Notes under the pieces: model-generated
Database searches by the model: none
What the model was told of the DNA's origin: nothing
The model's input: the letters and a program-made list of their open reading frames with translations, nothing else
Position numbers and translations under genes: made by a program
Shown: piece after piece, positions 23,005-28,868 of the stretch
Numbering within the stretch: position 1 is the stretch's first letter
Layout: each line of letters opens with the position of its first letter
IMG/VR virus record: IMGVR_UViG_3300025079_000016
Location: 1-28,868 of that record
DNA: 28,868 bases
Strand: one strand, 5' to 3'
Source: a virus

Positions 23005-23038
23005 TTTGTGCGTTGATGCATTCTAGTTCTTTTTGTAG
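23005..23038 (+). promoter_or_regulatory. Late promoter-like motif, copy D (upstream of tail fibre)
   Basis: TTTGTGCGTTGA at 23005-23016 lies directly after the gp16-like gene. The second part is weaker: TTTGTAG at 23032-23038, three bases nearer than in copies A and B. A ribosome site (AAAGGAG) and the fibre start follow within 25 bp. It would give the fibre block its own transcription start. Confidence 0.5.
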
Positions 23039-23060
23039 GTTGCGTTTAAAGGAGTAACCT

Positions 23061-24995
23061 ATGACAATTAACATTGCTGATAATTCCCCTCGTATATCTT
23101 ATTCAGTATCTCAGGGTGCTACAACAACTAGCTTTGCTGTACCTTTTGAGTTTTTTAATGACGCAGACCTTAATGTGTATATTGATGGTACTTTAAAAAC
23201 TATTACAACGCATTACTCTGTATCAGGTGGGGATGGCTCTACTGGTACTGTTGCTATGTCCGTTACTGGTGCAACTGGTGGCAGCACTGTAGTTATAACT
23301 AGAGACATTGCTCTTGAAAGAACAACTGATTTTCCTACATCTGGCGCATTTAACATTGTATCGCTTAATACCGAGTTAGATCGTTTTGTTGCTATTGCTG
23401 CTGATCTTGATGATAAAGCCAATAGATCATTACAACTTACTGATTTTGACGCTGCTGCTTCTTTGGTTCTTCCTGATGTAGATGGACGCAAAGGTAAGAC
23501 TCTTGCGTTTAATGCATCTAGTGGAGCCGCTGAAGCTGGCCCTACTATTGGTGATGTTCAAACTGTATCTGCTGCATCTGCCGACATTCAAACGCTTGCT
23601 CATATTCAAGATGGAACAACAGCAACTAATGCAATTACTACAGTGGCTACTAATAATTCTAATGTTACTACTGTTGCTGGTGTATCTTCTAATGTTACTA
23701 CCGTTGCTGGTATATCAGCAAATGTAACTACGGTTGCTGGCATATCGGCAAATGTTACTACTGTTGCTGGTAAAGCTAGTGAAGTTGCTTCTGTAGCTTC
23801 AAAAGCTTCTTTGCTTACTTCTGATTTTGTATCTGATCTTAATACTTTAACGTCTGATATTATAGCTGATCTTAATACTCTTGCTACATCTGACATTGTA
23901 AGTGACCTTAATGCTCTTGCTGCTGCTGACATTATATCTGACATGAATACTCTAGCTGTAGCTAGTGTTATTGAGGACATGGGGATTCTTGGTACTTCTG
24001 ATGTAGTAGCTGACATGGCAATATTAGGTACATCAGATGTAGTTGCTGATCTAGCAATACTGGCAACTTCTGATGTTGTTGCTGATCTAGCAATTTTGGG
24101 TACTACTGCAATTGTTGCAGATATGGCAATATTAGGTACGTCTGATGTCGTTGCTGACATGGCTATTTTAGCCACTTCTGATGTTGTCACAGACATGAAT
24201 GTTTTAGGTACATCAGATGTTGTAACTGACATGAATGTTCTCGGAACATCAGCCAACGTAACTGCGATGAACACGCTTGGAACATCTGCAAATGTAACGG
24301 CTATGTCTAACGTGTCTGGCTCAATTGCAAATGTTAATACAGTTGCGTCTAATCTAAGCTCTGTGAATAACTTTGCAGCGCAGTACAGAATTGCAAGCTC
24401 TGATCCCAGTTCCAGTTTAACCGAGGGCGATCTGGTATTCAATACAACCTCAGATAAGGTTAGGGTTTATAATGGGTCGGCTTGGCAAGACGTTGCGCCA
24501 GTAGCTACCAGCGTTAATGCAAGTCAGATCAGCGATGTAACGGCAACGGCGGCAGAGCTAAACTACAACGACATTGCAACTCTTGGAACCTCTGCGGCAT
24601 CCAAGACTGTCACGGCTGATGCCAACGGCAACATAAAGATTAGTGAAGAAATCCAAGCCAAGGCATATTTAGAAACTGTGGTTGCTTTATCGGCTGCGGC
24701 TACTGTCACGCCTGATCTATCTACAGCTAATGTCTTTACGCTTACGACAGATCAAAACACGACCTTTGTGTTTAACTATGGCAACATTCAACTGACAACA
24801 GGTGACGCATACGCATTTACTCTCAGAGTTCTTGCTGGCGGTGGGCATTCATTAACTTGGCCCTCAAGCGTTAAGTGGGCTGGCGGTACTGCGCCCGATG
24901 CACCAGCAAGCGGAGAATATAACACATATGTTTTTGTAACGGTTGATGGTGGTAGTCGATACGAAGGTGCGCAAGCAGTAGATGCAGGGGCATAA
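23061..24995 (+). CDS. Tail fibre protein with T7-type N-terminal attachment domain
   Basis: The 644-aa protein opens with a T7 tail-fibre N-terminal domain (PF03906-type): PRISYSVSQGATTTSFAVPF, then EFFNDADLNVYIDGTLKTIT and ALERTTDFPTSGAFNIVSLN up to about residue 140. This part anchors the fibre at the nozzle/portal junction. Residues 201-240 hold four 10-residue repeats and residues 254-420 hold fourteen repeats of about 12 residues, the slender stalk. The distal part has the common TATAAELNYNDIATLGTSAA collar and a beta-rich end (ATVTPDLSTANVFTLTTDQN). No host-range peptidase is seen. Codon and base use change within the gene near 24250, hinting at exchange of the distal domain. Confidence 0.87.
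   Translation: MTINIADNSPRISYSVSQGATTTSFAVPFEFFNDADLNVYIDGTLKTITTHYSVSGGDGSTGTVAMSVTGATGGSTVVITRDIALERTTDFPTSGAFNIVSLNTELDRFVAIAADLDDKANRSLQLTDFDAAASLVLPDVDGRKGKTLAFNASSGAAEAGPTIGDVQTVSAASADIQTLAHIQDGTTATNAITTVATNNSNVTTVAGVSSNVTTVAGISANVTTVAGISANVTTVAGKASEVASVASKASLLTSDFVSDLNTLTSDIIADLNTLATSDIVSDLNALAAADIISDMNTLAVASVIEDMGILGTSDVVADMAILGTSDVVADLAILATSDVVADLAILGTTAIVADMAILGTSDVVADMAILATSDVVTDMNVLGTSDVVTDMNVLGTSANVTAMNTLGTSANVTAMSNVSGSIANVNTVASNLSSVNNFAAQYRIASSDPSSSLTEGDLVFNTTSDKVRVYNGSAWQDVAPVATSVNASQISDVTATAAELNYNDIATLGTSAASKTVTADANGNIKISEEIQAKAYLETVVALSAAATVTPDLSTANVFTLTTDQNTTFVFNYGNIQLTTGDAYAFTLRVLAGGGHSLTWPSSVKWAGGTAPDAPASGEYNTYVFVTVDGGSRYEGAQAVDAGA
23661..23780 (+). repeat. Four 30-bp repeats coding for NVTTVAG-type units
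   Basis: Four direct units begin at 23661, 23691, 23721 and 23751. Each encodes NVTTVAG plus three variable residues (VSS, ISA, ISA, KAS). They form the first part of the fibre stalk, probably a triple beta-helix or coiled stalk. Synonymous differences between units indicate old duplications. Confidence 0.8.
23820..24320 (+). repeat. Fourteen tandem units of about 36 bp in the fibre stalk
   Basis: A first 33-bp unit (SDFVSDLNTLT) is followed by thirteen exact 36-bp units from 23853, with the consensus SDVVADMAILGT. Positions 3, 4, 7 and 10 are hydrophobic. The units differ synonymously, and the last two drift to SANVTAMNTLGT, merging into the earlier repeat type. They lengthen the stalk of the fibre trimer. 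Confidence 0.82.
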
Positions 24996-24998
24996 TCA

Positions 24999-26897
24999 AT
25001 GAGCAATGTATCTAAGAAGATGTTAATGGCTGCGGCTGGCGCTGCTGGTGGCGATGCGCTAAACGTAGAGGATGTTTTCAGCACTTATTTGTACGAGGGA
25101 AATGCATCGAATAGTCATGCAATTGTTAACAACATTGACCTTGCTGGCGAAGGTGGAATGATTTGGATAAAAAACAGAGATGACGATGGTAATCATTATT
25201 TGCTGGACACGGAGCGTGGTGATGACAGTAGAATTTCGTCAAATAGATCGGACGCAGAAACGACAGGGATAGGCACAAACTTTGACCAGTTTACTTCAAC
25301 TGGTTTTATTCTAAACAGTAGTTTTATTTTAAATGCCAACAACGATAGCTTTGTCTCTTGGACATTCCGAAAAGCCCCTAAGTTTTTTGATGTAGTTACA
25401 TATACGTCAACTGGAACAGCAGGGCTTGCTATAGATCACAGTCTAGGTAGTGTGCCAGGTAGCATATTTGTTAAATGCACTAGCCATGCTGATAACTGGT
25501 ATATTTATCATAGGGGTATTTCAGGTGATCCTGAAGACCAAGCATTATTTTTAGATACTAATGCTGCTGCTGCAGATAATACTTCCTATTTTAATGATAC
25601 TGCTCCTACCGCAACTCAGTTTACTCTAGGTGATAATGCAGGTACTAATGCTGGCTTTGGTAGAACATATGTAGCCTACATCTTTGCCCACGAAACAGAG
25701 TCTGACTCTATGATTCAGTGTGGTTCATATGACGGAAACGAAAGCACGTATCCTACTATTACACTTGGGTGGGAGCCTCAGTGGATTTTGGTAAAGTCAA
25801 TTACGAACACAAGAAACTGGGCTATTTTTGACACGATGCGAGGTCTGCCAGTTGGCGGCGGTGACGAATATCTCAGGCCAAACACAACTGGCGCAGAAAC
25901 AACAAACGACAATCAGCATTTTAATATTAACGCCACTGGTTTTTCGCCATCTTCAGTCGAAACATTGGTCAATGGTAACGGTGAGACTTATATTTACGTA
26001 GCAATCAGAAGACCTAACATGAAAACCCATACAGATGCTACTAAGGTGTTTGCTGTTGCTCCTAGAACGAATACAATTCCAAGCTTTGCAAGTGGTTTTC
26101 CTGTAGATTTTTGCATTGGTCCAAGAACGATAAACGGTTCTGATAATAATGAAATTAAGACTAGGTTAATTTCGGATGGTTATTTAAGAGGCAACACCAC
26201 AGGTGCTGAAACGGCTTCTGGCCAAGTTGCAAATTTTGGACACAACGATGGTTTCTTTAATTTTGACGGAGCAGACGCAAACCAATACAGTTGGATGTGG
26301 AAACGTGCCAAAGGTTATTTTGATGTAGTTGCTTACACTGGTAATGATACTGCAAGAACTATAGCTCATGGTCTTGGTGTTGTACCAGAAATGATTTGGG
26401 TAAAAACACGTAGTACTGCAAATGCGTGGTGGGTATATTATGGAGATAACACAGATTATTTAGTTTTAAATACTACTGCTGCAACTGTAGATTCTAATTA
26501 CCCGTGGCAAGATACTTCACCTACAAGCAGTGTATTTACAGTTGGAGATATTGCTAATGTAAATGAAAATGGTGCTACTATTATAGCCTACCTATTTGCA
26601 ACATTAGCAGGTGTATCTAAAATAGGTACAGTAACACACTCAGGAAGTTCAACAGATGTAGCCTGTGGATTTTCAGCAGGTGCTAGATTTGTGATGCTTA
26701 AACGTGTTGATGCTACTGGAGATTGGTACTTTTGGGATAGTGTTAGAGGTATAGTTTCAGGAAATGATCCTTATCTACTATTTAATACAAATGCAGCACA
26801 GGTCACTAACACAGACTTAATAGACCCACTGTCATCAGGTTTTCAAATCTCAGGTGACTTCACTGATGGTGACTATATTTTTTATGCAATCGCTTAA
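24999..26897 (+). CDS. Second fibre/receptor-binding-like protein with repeated DUF7483-type modules
   Basis: The 632-aa protein begins with a short MSNVSKKMLMAAAGAAGGDA lead and then carries repeated beta-rich modules. One type is FDVVTYTSTGTAGLAIDHSL followed by GSVPGSIFVKCTSHADNWYI (from residue 130), echoed from residue 441 as FDVVAYTGNDTARTIAHGLG followed by VVPEMIWVKTRS. The other type has WILVK, NWAIFDTMRG, a LRPNTTGAETT-like strand and a closing SGF. I recognise this as the DUF7483-type module common in marine phage fibres; the name is from memory. It probably attaches to, or extends, the first fibre and binds the host surface. Starting 4 bp after the fibre gene, it belongs to the same unit. 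Confidence 0.72.
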   Translation: MSNVSKKMLMAAAGAAGGDALNVEDVFSTYLYEGNASNSHAIVNNIDLAGEGGMIWIKNRDDDGNHYLLDTERGDDSRISSNRSDAETTGIGTNFDQFTSTGFILNSSFILNANNDSFVSWTFRKAPKFFDVVTYTSTGTAGLAIDHSLGSVPGSIFVKCTSHADNWYIYHRGISGDPEDQALFLDTNAAAADNTSYFNDTAPTATQFTLGDNAGTNAGFGRTYVAYIFAHETESDSMIQCGSYDGNESTYPTITLGWEPQWILVKSITNTRNWAIFDTMRGLPVGGGDEYLRPNTTGAETTNDNQHFNINATGFSPSSVETLVNGNGETYIYVAIRRPNMKTHTDATKVFAVAPRTNTIPSFASGFPVDFCIGPRTINGSDNNEIKTRLISDGYLRGNTTGAETASGQVANFGHNDGFFNFDGADANQYSWMWKRAKGYFDVVAYTGNDTARTIAHGLGVVPEMIWVKTRSTANAWWVYYGDNTDYLVLNTTAATVDSNYPWQDTSPTSSVFTVGDIANVNENGATIIAYLFATLAGVSKIGTVTHSGSSTDVACGFSAGARFVMLKRVDATGDWYFWDSVRGIVSGNDPYLLFNTNAAQVTNTDLIDPLSSGFQISGDFTDGDYIFYAIA

Positions 26898-26924
26898 TCA
26901 GCAGACAGAGAGGATTATCAACTA

Positions 26925-27422
26925 ATGTCTGAATATCGAAACAAAACTAGCGGCAAAGTCTTGAGCCAAGGTCAAGTCAGAGCGCAACATCCTAACACTT
27001 CTCTCCCTCGCGTTTGGACAGCCGACACATTAACATTCCTCAACGTCGATCCTGTATTTGCAAGTCCAGCGGCTACTACTAGCCAGTATCAAAGATCAGT
27101 GCGTGATGGTGTTAAACAAGATGCTAAAGGTAATTGGGTAGAAAAATATGTAGCCAGAGACATGTTTGTTGACACAACAGTAGACGGTAAAACAACTACC
27201 AAAGCGCAACATGAAGCAGCCTATCAAGCTGGATTAGACGCAGCCCTCGCCACAACTGAACGCGCCAAACGTGACGCTCTGCTTGCATCTACAGACTATC
27301 TTGCTTTGTCAGACACTACTCTTAGTGCTGATATGACTACTTACAGACAGGCTTTGCGCGATATTACGGCTCATTCTAATTGGCCTAATCTAGCTAATAG
27401 TGACTGGCCTACCAAGCCGTAA
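26925..27422 (+). CDS. Tail fibre assembly-like protein
   Basis: The 165-aa protein has an N-terminal substrate-mimic-like region (SEYRNKTSGKVLSQGQVRAQ, HPNTSLPRVWTADTLTFLNV) and a C-terminal helix block, RAKRDALLASTDYLALSDTT then YRQALRDITAHSNWPNLANS plus DWPTKP. The C-terminal RDxLLAxTDxxxLxD...YRQALRDIxxxxxWP pattern is the phage tail assembly chaperone type (PF16778-like). The gene directly follows the fibre genes, the standard place of such chaperones. It may help fold or trimerise the fibres or be a minor tail part; the pattern match is to the C-terminal half only. Confidence 0.68.
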   Translation: MSEYRNKTSGKVLSQGQVRAQHPNTSLPRVWTADTLTFLNVDPVFASPAATTSQYQRSVRDGVKQDAKGNWVEKYVARDMFVDTTVDGKTTTKAQHEAAYQAGLDAALATTERAKRDALLASTDYLALSDTTLSADMTTYRQALRDITAHSNWPNLANSDWPTKP

Positions 27423-27432
27423 GGAATAGAAT

Positions 27433-27624
27433 ATGAATAAACGTACAGTAGGTGATGCTCACGATAGGATTGATGGATTAGAAAAACAAATTGTAGCAAT
27501 GCAAACTGAAATGGACATTCAATTTCGTGATCTATTTAACAGAGTAAAAAGATTAGAAGCTGTTGTTATAGGCACAAGTGCTTTTATTATTATACTCTTA
27601 TTGCGTTTAGTAATTATGTTATGA
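27433..27624 (+). CDS. 63-aa coiled-coil plus single-span membrane protein (XhlA-like layout)
   Basis: Residues 5-42 form an amphipathic helix with heptads (RTVGDAHDRIDGLEKQIVAM, then QTEMDIQFRDLFNRVKRLEA) and residues 44-63 form one hydrophobic span ending at the C-terminus (VVIGTSAFIIILLLRLVIML). This layout, a coiled coil followed by a C-terminal anchor, resembles XhlA-type lysis accessory proteins but also many phage membrane proteins. AAGGA lies nine bases before the start. The stop overlaps the next start (ATGA). It is part of the presumed lysis cluster. Confidence 0.68.
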   Translation: MNKRTVGDAHDRIDGLEKQIVAMQTEMDIQFRDLFNRVKRLEAVVIGTSAFIIILLLRLVIML

Positions 27625-27878
27625 TTGATCCTGTGTCTACAATAGCTATTGCGTCTAGTGCGTTTTCTGCGCTGAAGAAAGGCATGCAAGTAGGTAAAGA
27701 TTTGCAAGATATGGGCAGTCAACTTTCTCAATGGGCTGGTGCTATGAGTGATTTGGATTATGCAGATAAGCAAACTCAAAAGCCTAGTGTGTTTCAGATA
27801 TTAGGTGGTGGCGTAGAGCAGCAAGCAATGGAAGTGTTTAGTGCTAAAAAAAAAGAGATTCAATGCGCGCTGAATTAA
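27621..27878 (+). CDS. N-terminal part of a split membrane-associated phage protein
   Basis: The frame codes for 85 aa: MIDPVSTIAIASSAFSALKK, GMQVGKDLQDMGSQLSQWAG, AMSDLDYADKQTQKPSVFQI and a short end. I know a recurring phage protein of about 150-160 aa with this N-terminal half (MIDPxxAIAxAxxAFxxxKKG...LxxWxGAxSDxxxAxK...PxxFKxLxxGxxExEAMxxFxAKKK), and its second half matches the next overlapping frame. Here the frame stops seven codons after a run of nine A (27846-27854). Thus the product is either a short protein or, by a -1 shift at the A-run, the front of a 155-aa fusion. Function unknown; a lysis or membrane role is suggested by the C-terminal span of the second half. Confidence 0.7.
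   Translation: MIDPVSTIAIASSAFSALKKGMQVGKDLQDMGSQLSQWAGAMSDLDYADKQTQKPSVFQILGGGVEQQAMEVFSAKKKEIQCALN
27846..27854 (+). promoter_or_regulatory. A9 slippery site (candidate -1 frameshift)
   Basis: In the frame of the upstream gene the bases read GCT AAA AAA AAA GAG. A heptamer A AAA AAA followed by G allows tandem -1 slippage. After a -1 shift the reading continues as AGA GAT TCA ATG into the second frame without a stop, yielding KKKRDSMRAELKDY. The alternative is a real or sequencing-related loss of one A. Confidence 0.5.
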
Positions 27879-28087
27879 AGGATTACATTTCAGTTATGTA
27901 TGGACCTAGCCATTGGGAAGAATTGTTATCTATAGAAGCTGATATACGACAGCAAAAAAGAGAGAACGAATATGCTAGGATTGAATTAAAACAAAAGATA
28001 ACAGAATGGACTGCTGGCATTGGATTGTTTGCTATTCTTATTGGTGCTTTAATTGGATTCATTTGGTTGGCAAACATGGAGAGTTAA
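27863..28087 (+). CDS. C-terminal part of the split membrane-associated phage protein
   Basis: The open frame has its own ATG at 27863, overlapping the previous gene by 16 bp, and codes for 74 aa. MRAELKDYISVMYGPSHWEE leads into a charged helix (LLSIEADIRQQKRENEYARI), followed by ELKQKITEW and one C-terminal membrane span (TAGIGLFAILIGALIGFIWL). The upstream part RxELKxYIxxxYGPxxWEELxxxExxIRxQ is the normal second half of the protein family named in the previous entry. No good ribosome site precedes ATG 27863, which favours expression by frameshift or by coupling. Alternative: an independent small membrane protein. Confidence 0.68.
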   Translation: MRAELKDYISVMYGPSHWEELLSIEADIRQQKRENEYARIELKQKITEWTAGIGLFAILIGALIGFIWLANMES

Positions 28088-28306
28088 ATGACAAGTACAA
28101 TCATAGATGAATACAAACTTTTTCCTAGAGCTATGATGCTTGTAGTTACAATACTTACCTATCAATCAGTTCATTGGTTTATGTCGCTTGAAGCACCCAG
28201 CCCTTCCCAAGCTGGCCTAGTGTCTGTATGCATGGGAGCATTGACAGGTTGCTTTGGAATCTGGATGAATAAAGAAGTCAAGACTGATGGAGGAAATGTG
28301 AAATGA
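28088..28306 (+). CDS. 72-aa two-span membrane protein (holin-like candidate)
   Basis: Two hydrophobic helices are visible: residues about 14-32 (RAMMLVVTILTYQSVHWFM) and about 41-60 (QAGLVSVCMGALTGCFGIWM), with a short polar SLEAPSPS turn between them and a charged C-terminus (NKEVKTDGGNVK). The opening IIDEYKxxPRxxM and the NWFMSLxxPxxxQAxxVS-like middle recur in small marine-phage membrane proteins. Size and topology suit a class II holin, but such proteins are not shown to be holins. It begins immediately after the previous stop and overlaps the next start by 4 bp. Confidence 0.68.
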   Translation: MTSTIIDEYKLFPRAMMLVVTILTYQSVHWFMSLEAPSPSQAGLVSVCMGALTGCFGIWMNKEVKTDGGNVK

Positions 28307-28545
28307 AATGGTTCTTGCCTTTATCTTGGTGGTCTACATTGATGGGCTACCTCACGAAACAGGAGGAATCCCAGCCTTCCGTTCCATCATATCTTGCGGG
28401 GAATACGCCCGATGGATTGAGCAAACCGGCAACGAAACGTGGACGTCCAAAAGGGTCTACCACCAAAACAAAATCCAAGCGTGGTGCGTCCCAAAATTCC
28501 TCCCAAAAGAAATCAAGTTCTGGGACTGATAGGAAAAAGAAATGA
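28303..28545 (+). CDS. 80-aa basic protein with AT-hook-like motif, overlapping another gene
   Basis: The start at 28303 has a strong GGAGG eight or nine bases upstream and shares ATGA with the previous stop. The product starts MKWFLPLSWWSTLMGYLTKQ and then becomes polar and very basic, with KRGRPKGSTTKTKSKRGASQ (an RGRPKG AT-hook-like core) and an S/K-rich tail. It overlaps for nearly its full length with the frame at 28308-28529. Its ribosome site favours it as translated; the low-complexity tail is also what an overprinted frame may look like. Function unknown; an AT-hook would bind DNA minor groove. Confidence 0.55.
   Translation: MKWFLPLSWWSTLMGYLTKQEESQPSVPSYLAGNTPDGLSKPATKRGRPKGSTTKTKSKRGASQNSSQKKSSSGTDRKKK
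28308..28529 (+). CDS. 73-aa phage protein encoded inside the basic gene (second frame)
   Basis: This frame, in the +2 register relative to 28303, codes for 73 aa: MVLAFILVVYIDGLPHETGG, then IPAFRSIISCGEYARWIEQT and a C-terminal QAWCVPKFLPKEIKFWD. The plan (hydrophobic MxxFxLVVYIDG start, a middle FRxxxxCxxYAxxI and a final YCVPxxxxxxxxxxxD) recurs in many small phage proteins of unknown function, so I think it is the more ancient of the two. No separate ribosome site exists; the ATG is five bases after that of 28303, so the same GGAGG may serve both at different efficiencies. Confidence 0.6.
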   Translation: MVLAFILVVYIDGLPHETGGIPAFRSIISCGEYARWIEQTGNETWTSKRVYHQNKIQAWCVPKFLPKEIKFWD

Positions 28546-28868
28546 TTACATTACTAGGTAGTTTGCTTGGCTTTGGCACTTCGTTTTTACCAGAAGTTCT
28601 TAACTTTTTTAGGGCTGGACAGGAGCATAAGCATAACCTTGAGCGTATGACGCTTGAGATGGATATGATGACTAAGCGTAATGAATTAAAGCTAAATATC
28701 ATAGACAAGCAAGCTGAGATTAAAGAAACAGAGGGTCTATATAAACATGATAGCATGGATGCAGGAGGCTTTATTAACGCACTACGAGGTAGTGTCCGTC
28801 CTGTTATCACTTATGTTTTTTTTGGCCTTTTCGTTGCCATCAAAGTCACGGCGTTAATTGCTTTGATG
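28542..28868 (+). CDS. 3TM-holin-like protein (partial, C-terminus off window)
   Basis: ATG at 28542 overlaps the previous stop (ATGA) and the frame is open for 109 codons to the window end. The start is hydrophobic (MITLLGSLLGFGTSFLPEVL), the middle is a long charged helix (ERMTLEMDMMTKRNELKLNI, IDKQAEIKETEG) and near residue 80 comes NALRGSVRPVITYVFFGLFV, the start of the membrane part. RGSxRPxxTYxFF is the signature I know from phage holins of the GTA_holin_3TM type (PF11351). It probably forms or triggers the inner-membrane lesion at lysis. The remaining membrane spans lie past 28868. Confidence 0.72.
   Translation, partial: MITLLGSLLGFGTSFLPEVLNFFRAGQEHKHNLERMTLEMDMMTKRNELKLNIIDKQAEIKETEGLYKHDSMDAGGFINALRGSVRPVITYVFFGLFVAIKVTALIALM

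Noticed and set aside
23820-24320. CRISPR-like array (36-bp units)
   Set aside because: The units are contiguous without spacers, diverge synonymously and code in frame for a fibre stalk.
23606-24442. A 278-aa open frame on the minus strand
   Set aside because: It is the antisense of the fibre stalk repeats; periodic sequence without stops opens this frame, and its ends follow the repeats.
24788-25084. Minus-strand 98-aa frame across the junction of the two fibre genes
   Set aside because: It runs antisense over two good genes and lacks a ribosome site; it is open because of the higher GC there.
1-28868. tRNA genes, integrase, attachment sites and a phage RNA polymerase
   Set aside because: No cloverleaf with a CCA or T-loop, no recombinase motif and no polymerase motif was noticed by eye; a dedicated scan could still find a weak tRNA.

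Overview
This window looks like part of the genome of a marine-type podovirus (a short-tailed, tailed dsDNA phage) with a T7-like virion gene set. The evidence is the order terminase, head-tail connector (portal), scaffold, major capsid protein, two tail-tube (tubular A and B) proteins, three internal (ejected) virion proteins and a fibre with a T7-type attachment domain. Coding is dense and mostly AT-rich, and genes are commonly joined by ATGA or TAATG overlaps. No phage RNA polymerase, DNA polymerase, integrase, tRNA or CRISPR array is visible. The host cannot be read from the sequence; a Gram-negative marine bacterium is an inference from the virion type.

The genome is arranged in two divergent arms. 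The left arm (1-4050, minus strand) holds small early/regulatory genes and a few nucleic-acid genes, read right to left: a 136-aa protein, a 41-aa membrane peptide, a 39-aa basic peptide, a DUF932 protein, five small unknowns (one of them 47 aa), an XRE regulator, a CxxC/CxxC protein, a Hjc-like PD-(D/E)XK nuclease, a small HTH protein and a winged-helix replication-initiator-like protein cut by the window edge. Replication enzymes probably lie beyond position 1.

Between the arms (4051-4503) is a GC-rich, structured stretch with no convincing large gene. It holds a strong stem-loop, three tiny ORFs, a promoter-like motif and a purine-only tract. The right arm (4504-28868, plus strand) is the late arm: small terminase, six tiny genes (mostly lysine/arginine-rich), large terminase, a coiled-coil protein, portal, a Bbp19-like protein, scaffold, a gp13-like acetyltransferase-fold protein, capsid, a small head protein, a hairpin terminator, tail tube A and B, internal virion proteins B, C and D, two fibre-like genes and a tail-assembly-like gene. 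It ends in a cluster of tiny membrane proteins and a 3TM-holin-like gene cut by the window edge.

The main points beyond routine annotation are these. (1) A bipartite motif, TTGTGCGTTG followed about 20 nt later by TTTAGCA or a variant, occurs four times, each time at the head of a late transcription block. (2) A conserved-looking 155-aa lysis-cluster protein is split into two overlapping frames at a run of nine A, which fits -1 frameshifting or a homopolymer error. (3) Two open frames overlap almost completely at 28303-28545. (4) A HExxH metalloprotease-like motif sits inside the 1174-aa internal virion protein. (5) Base composition shifts sharply inside the tail fibre gene.
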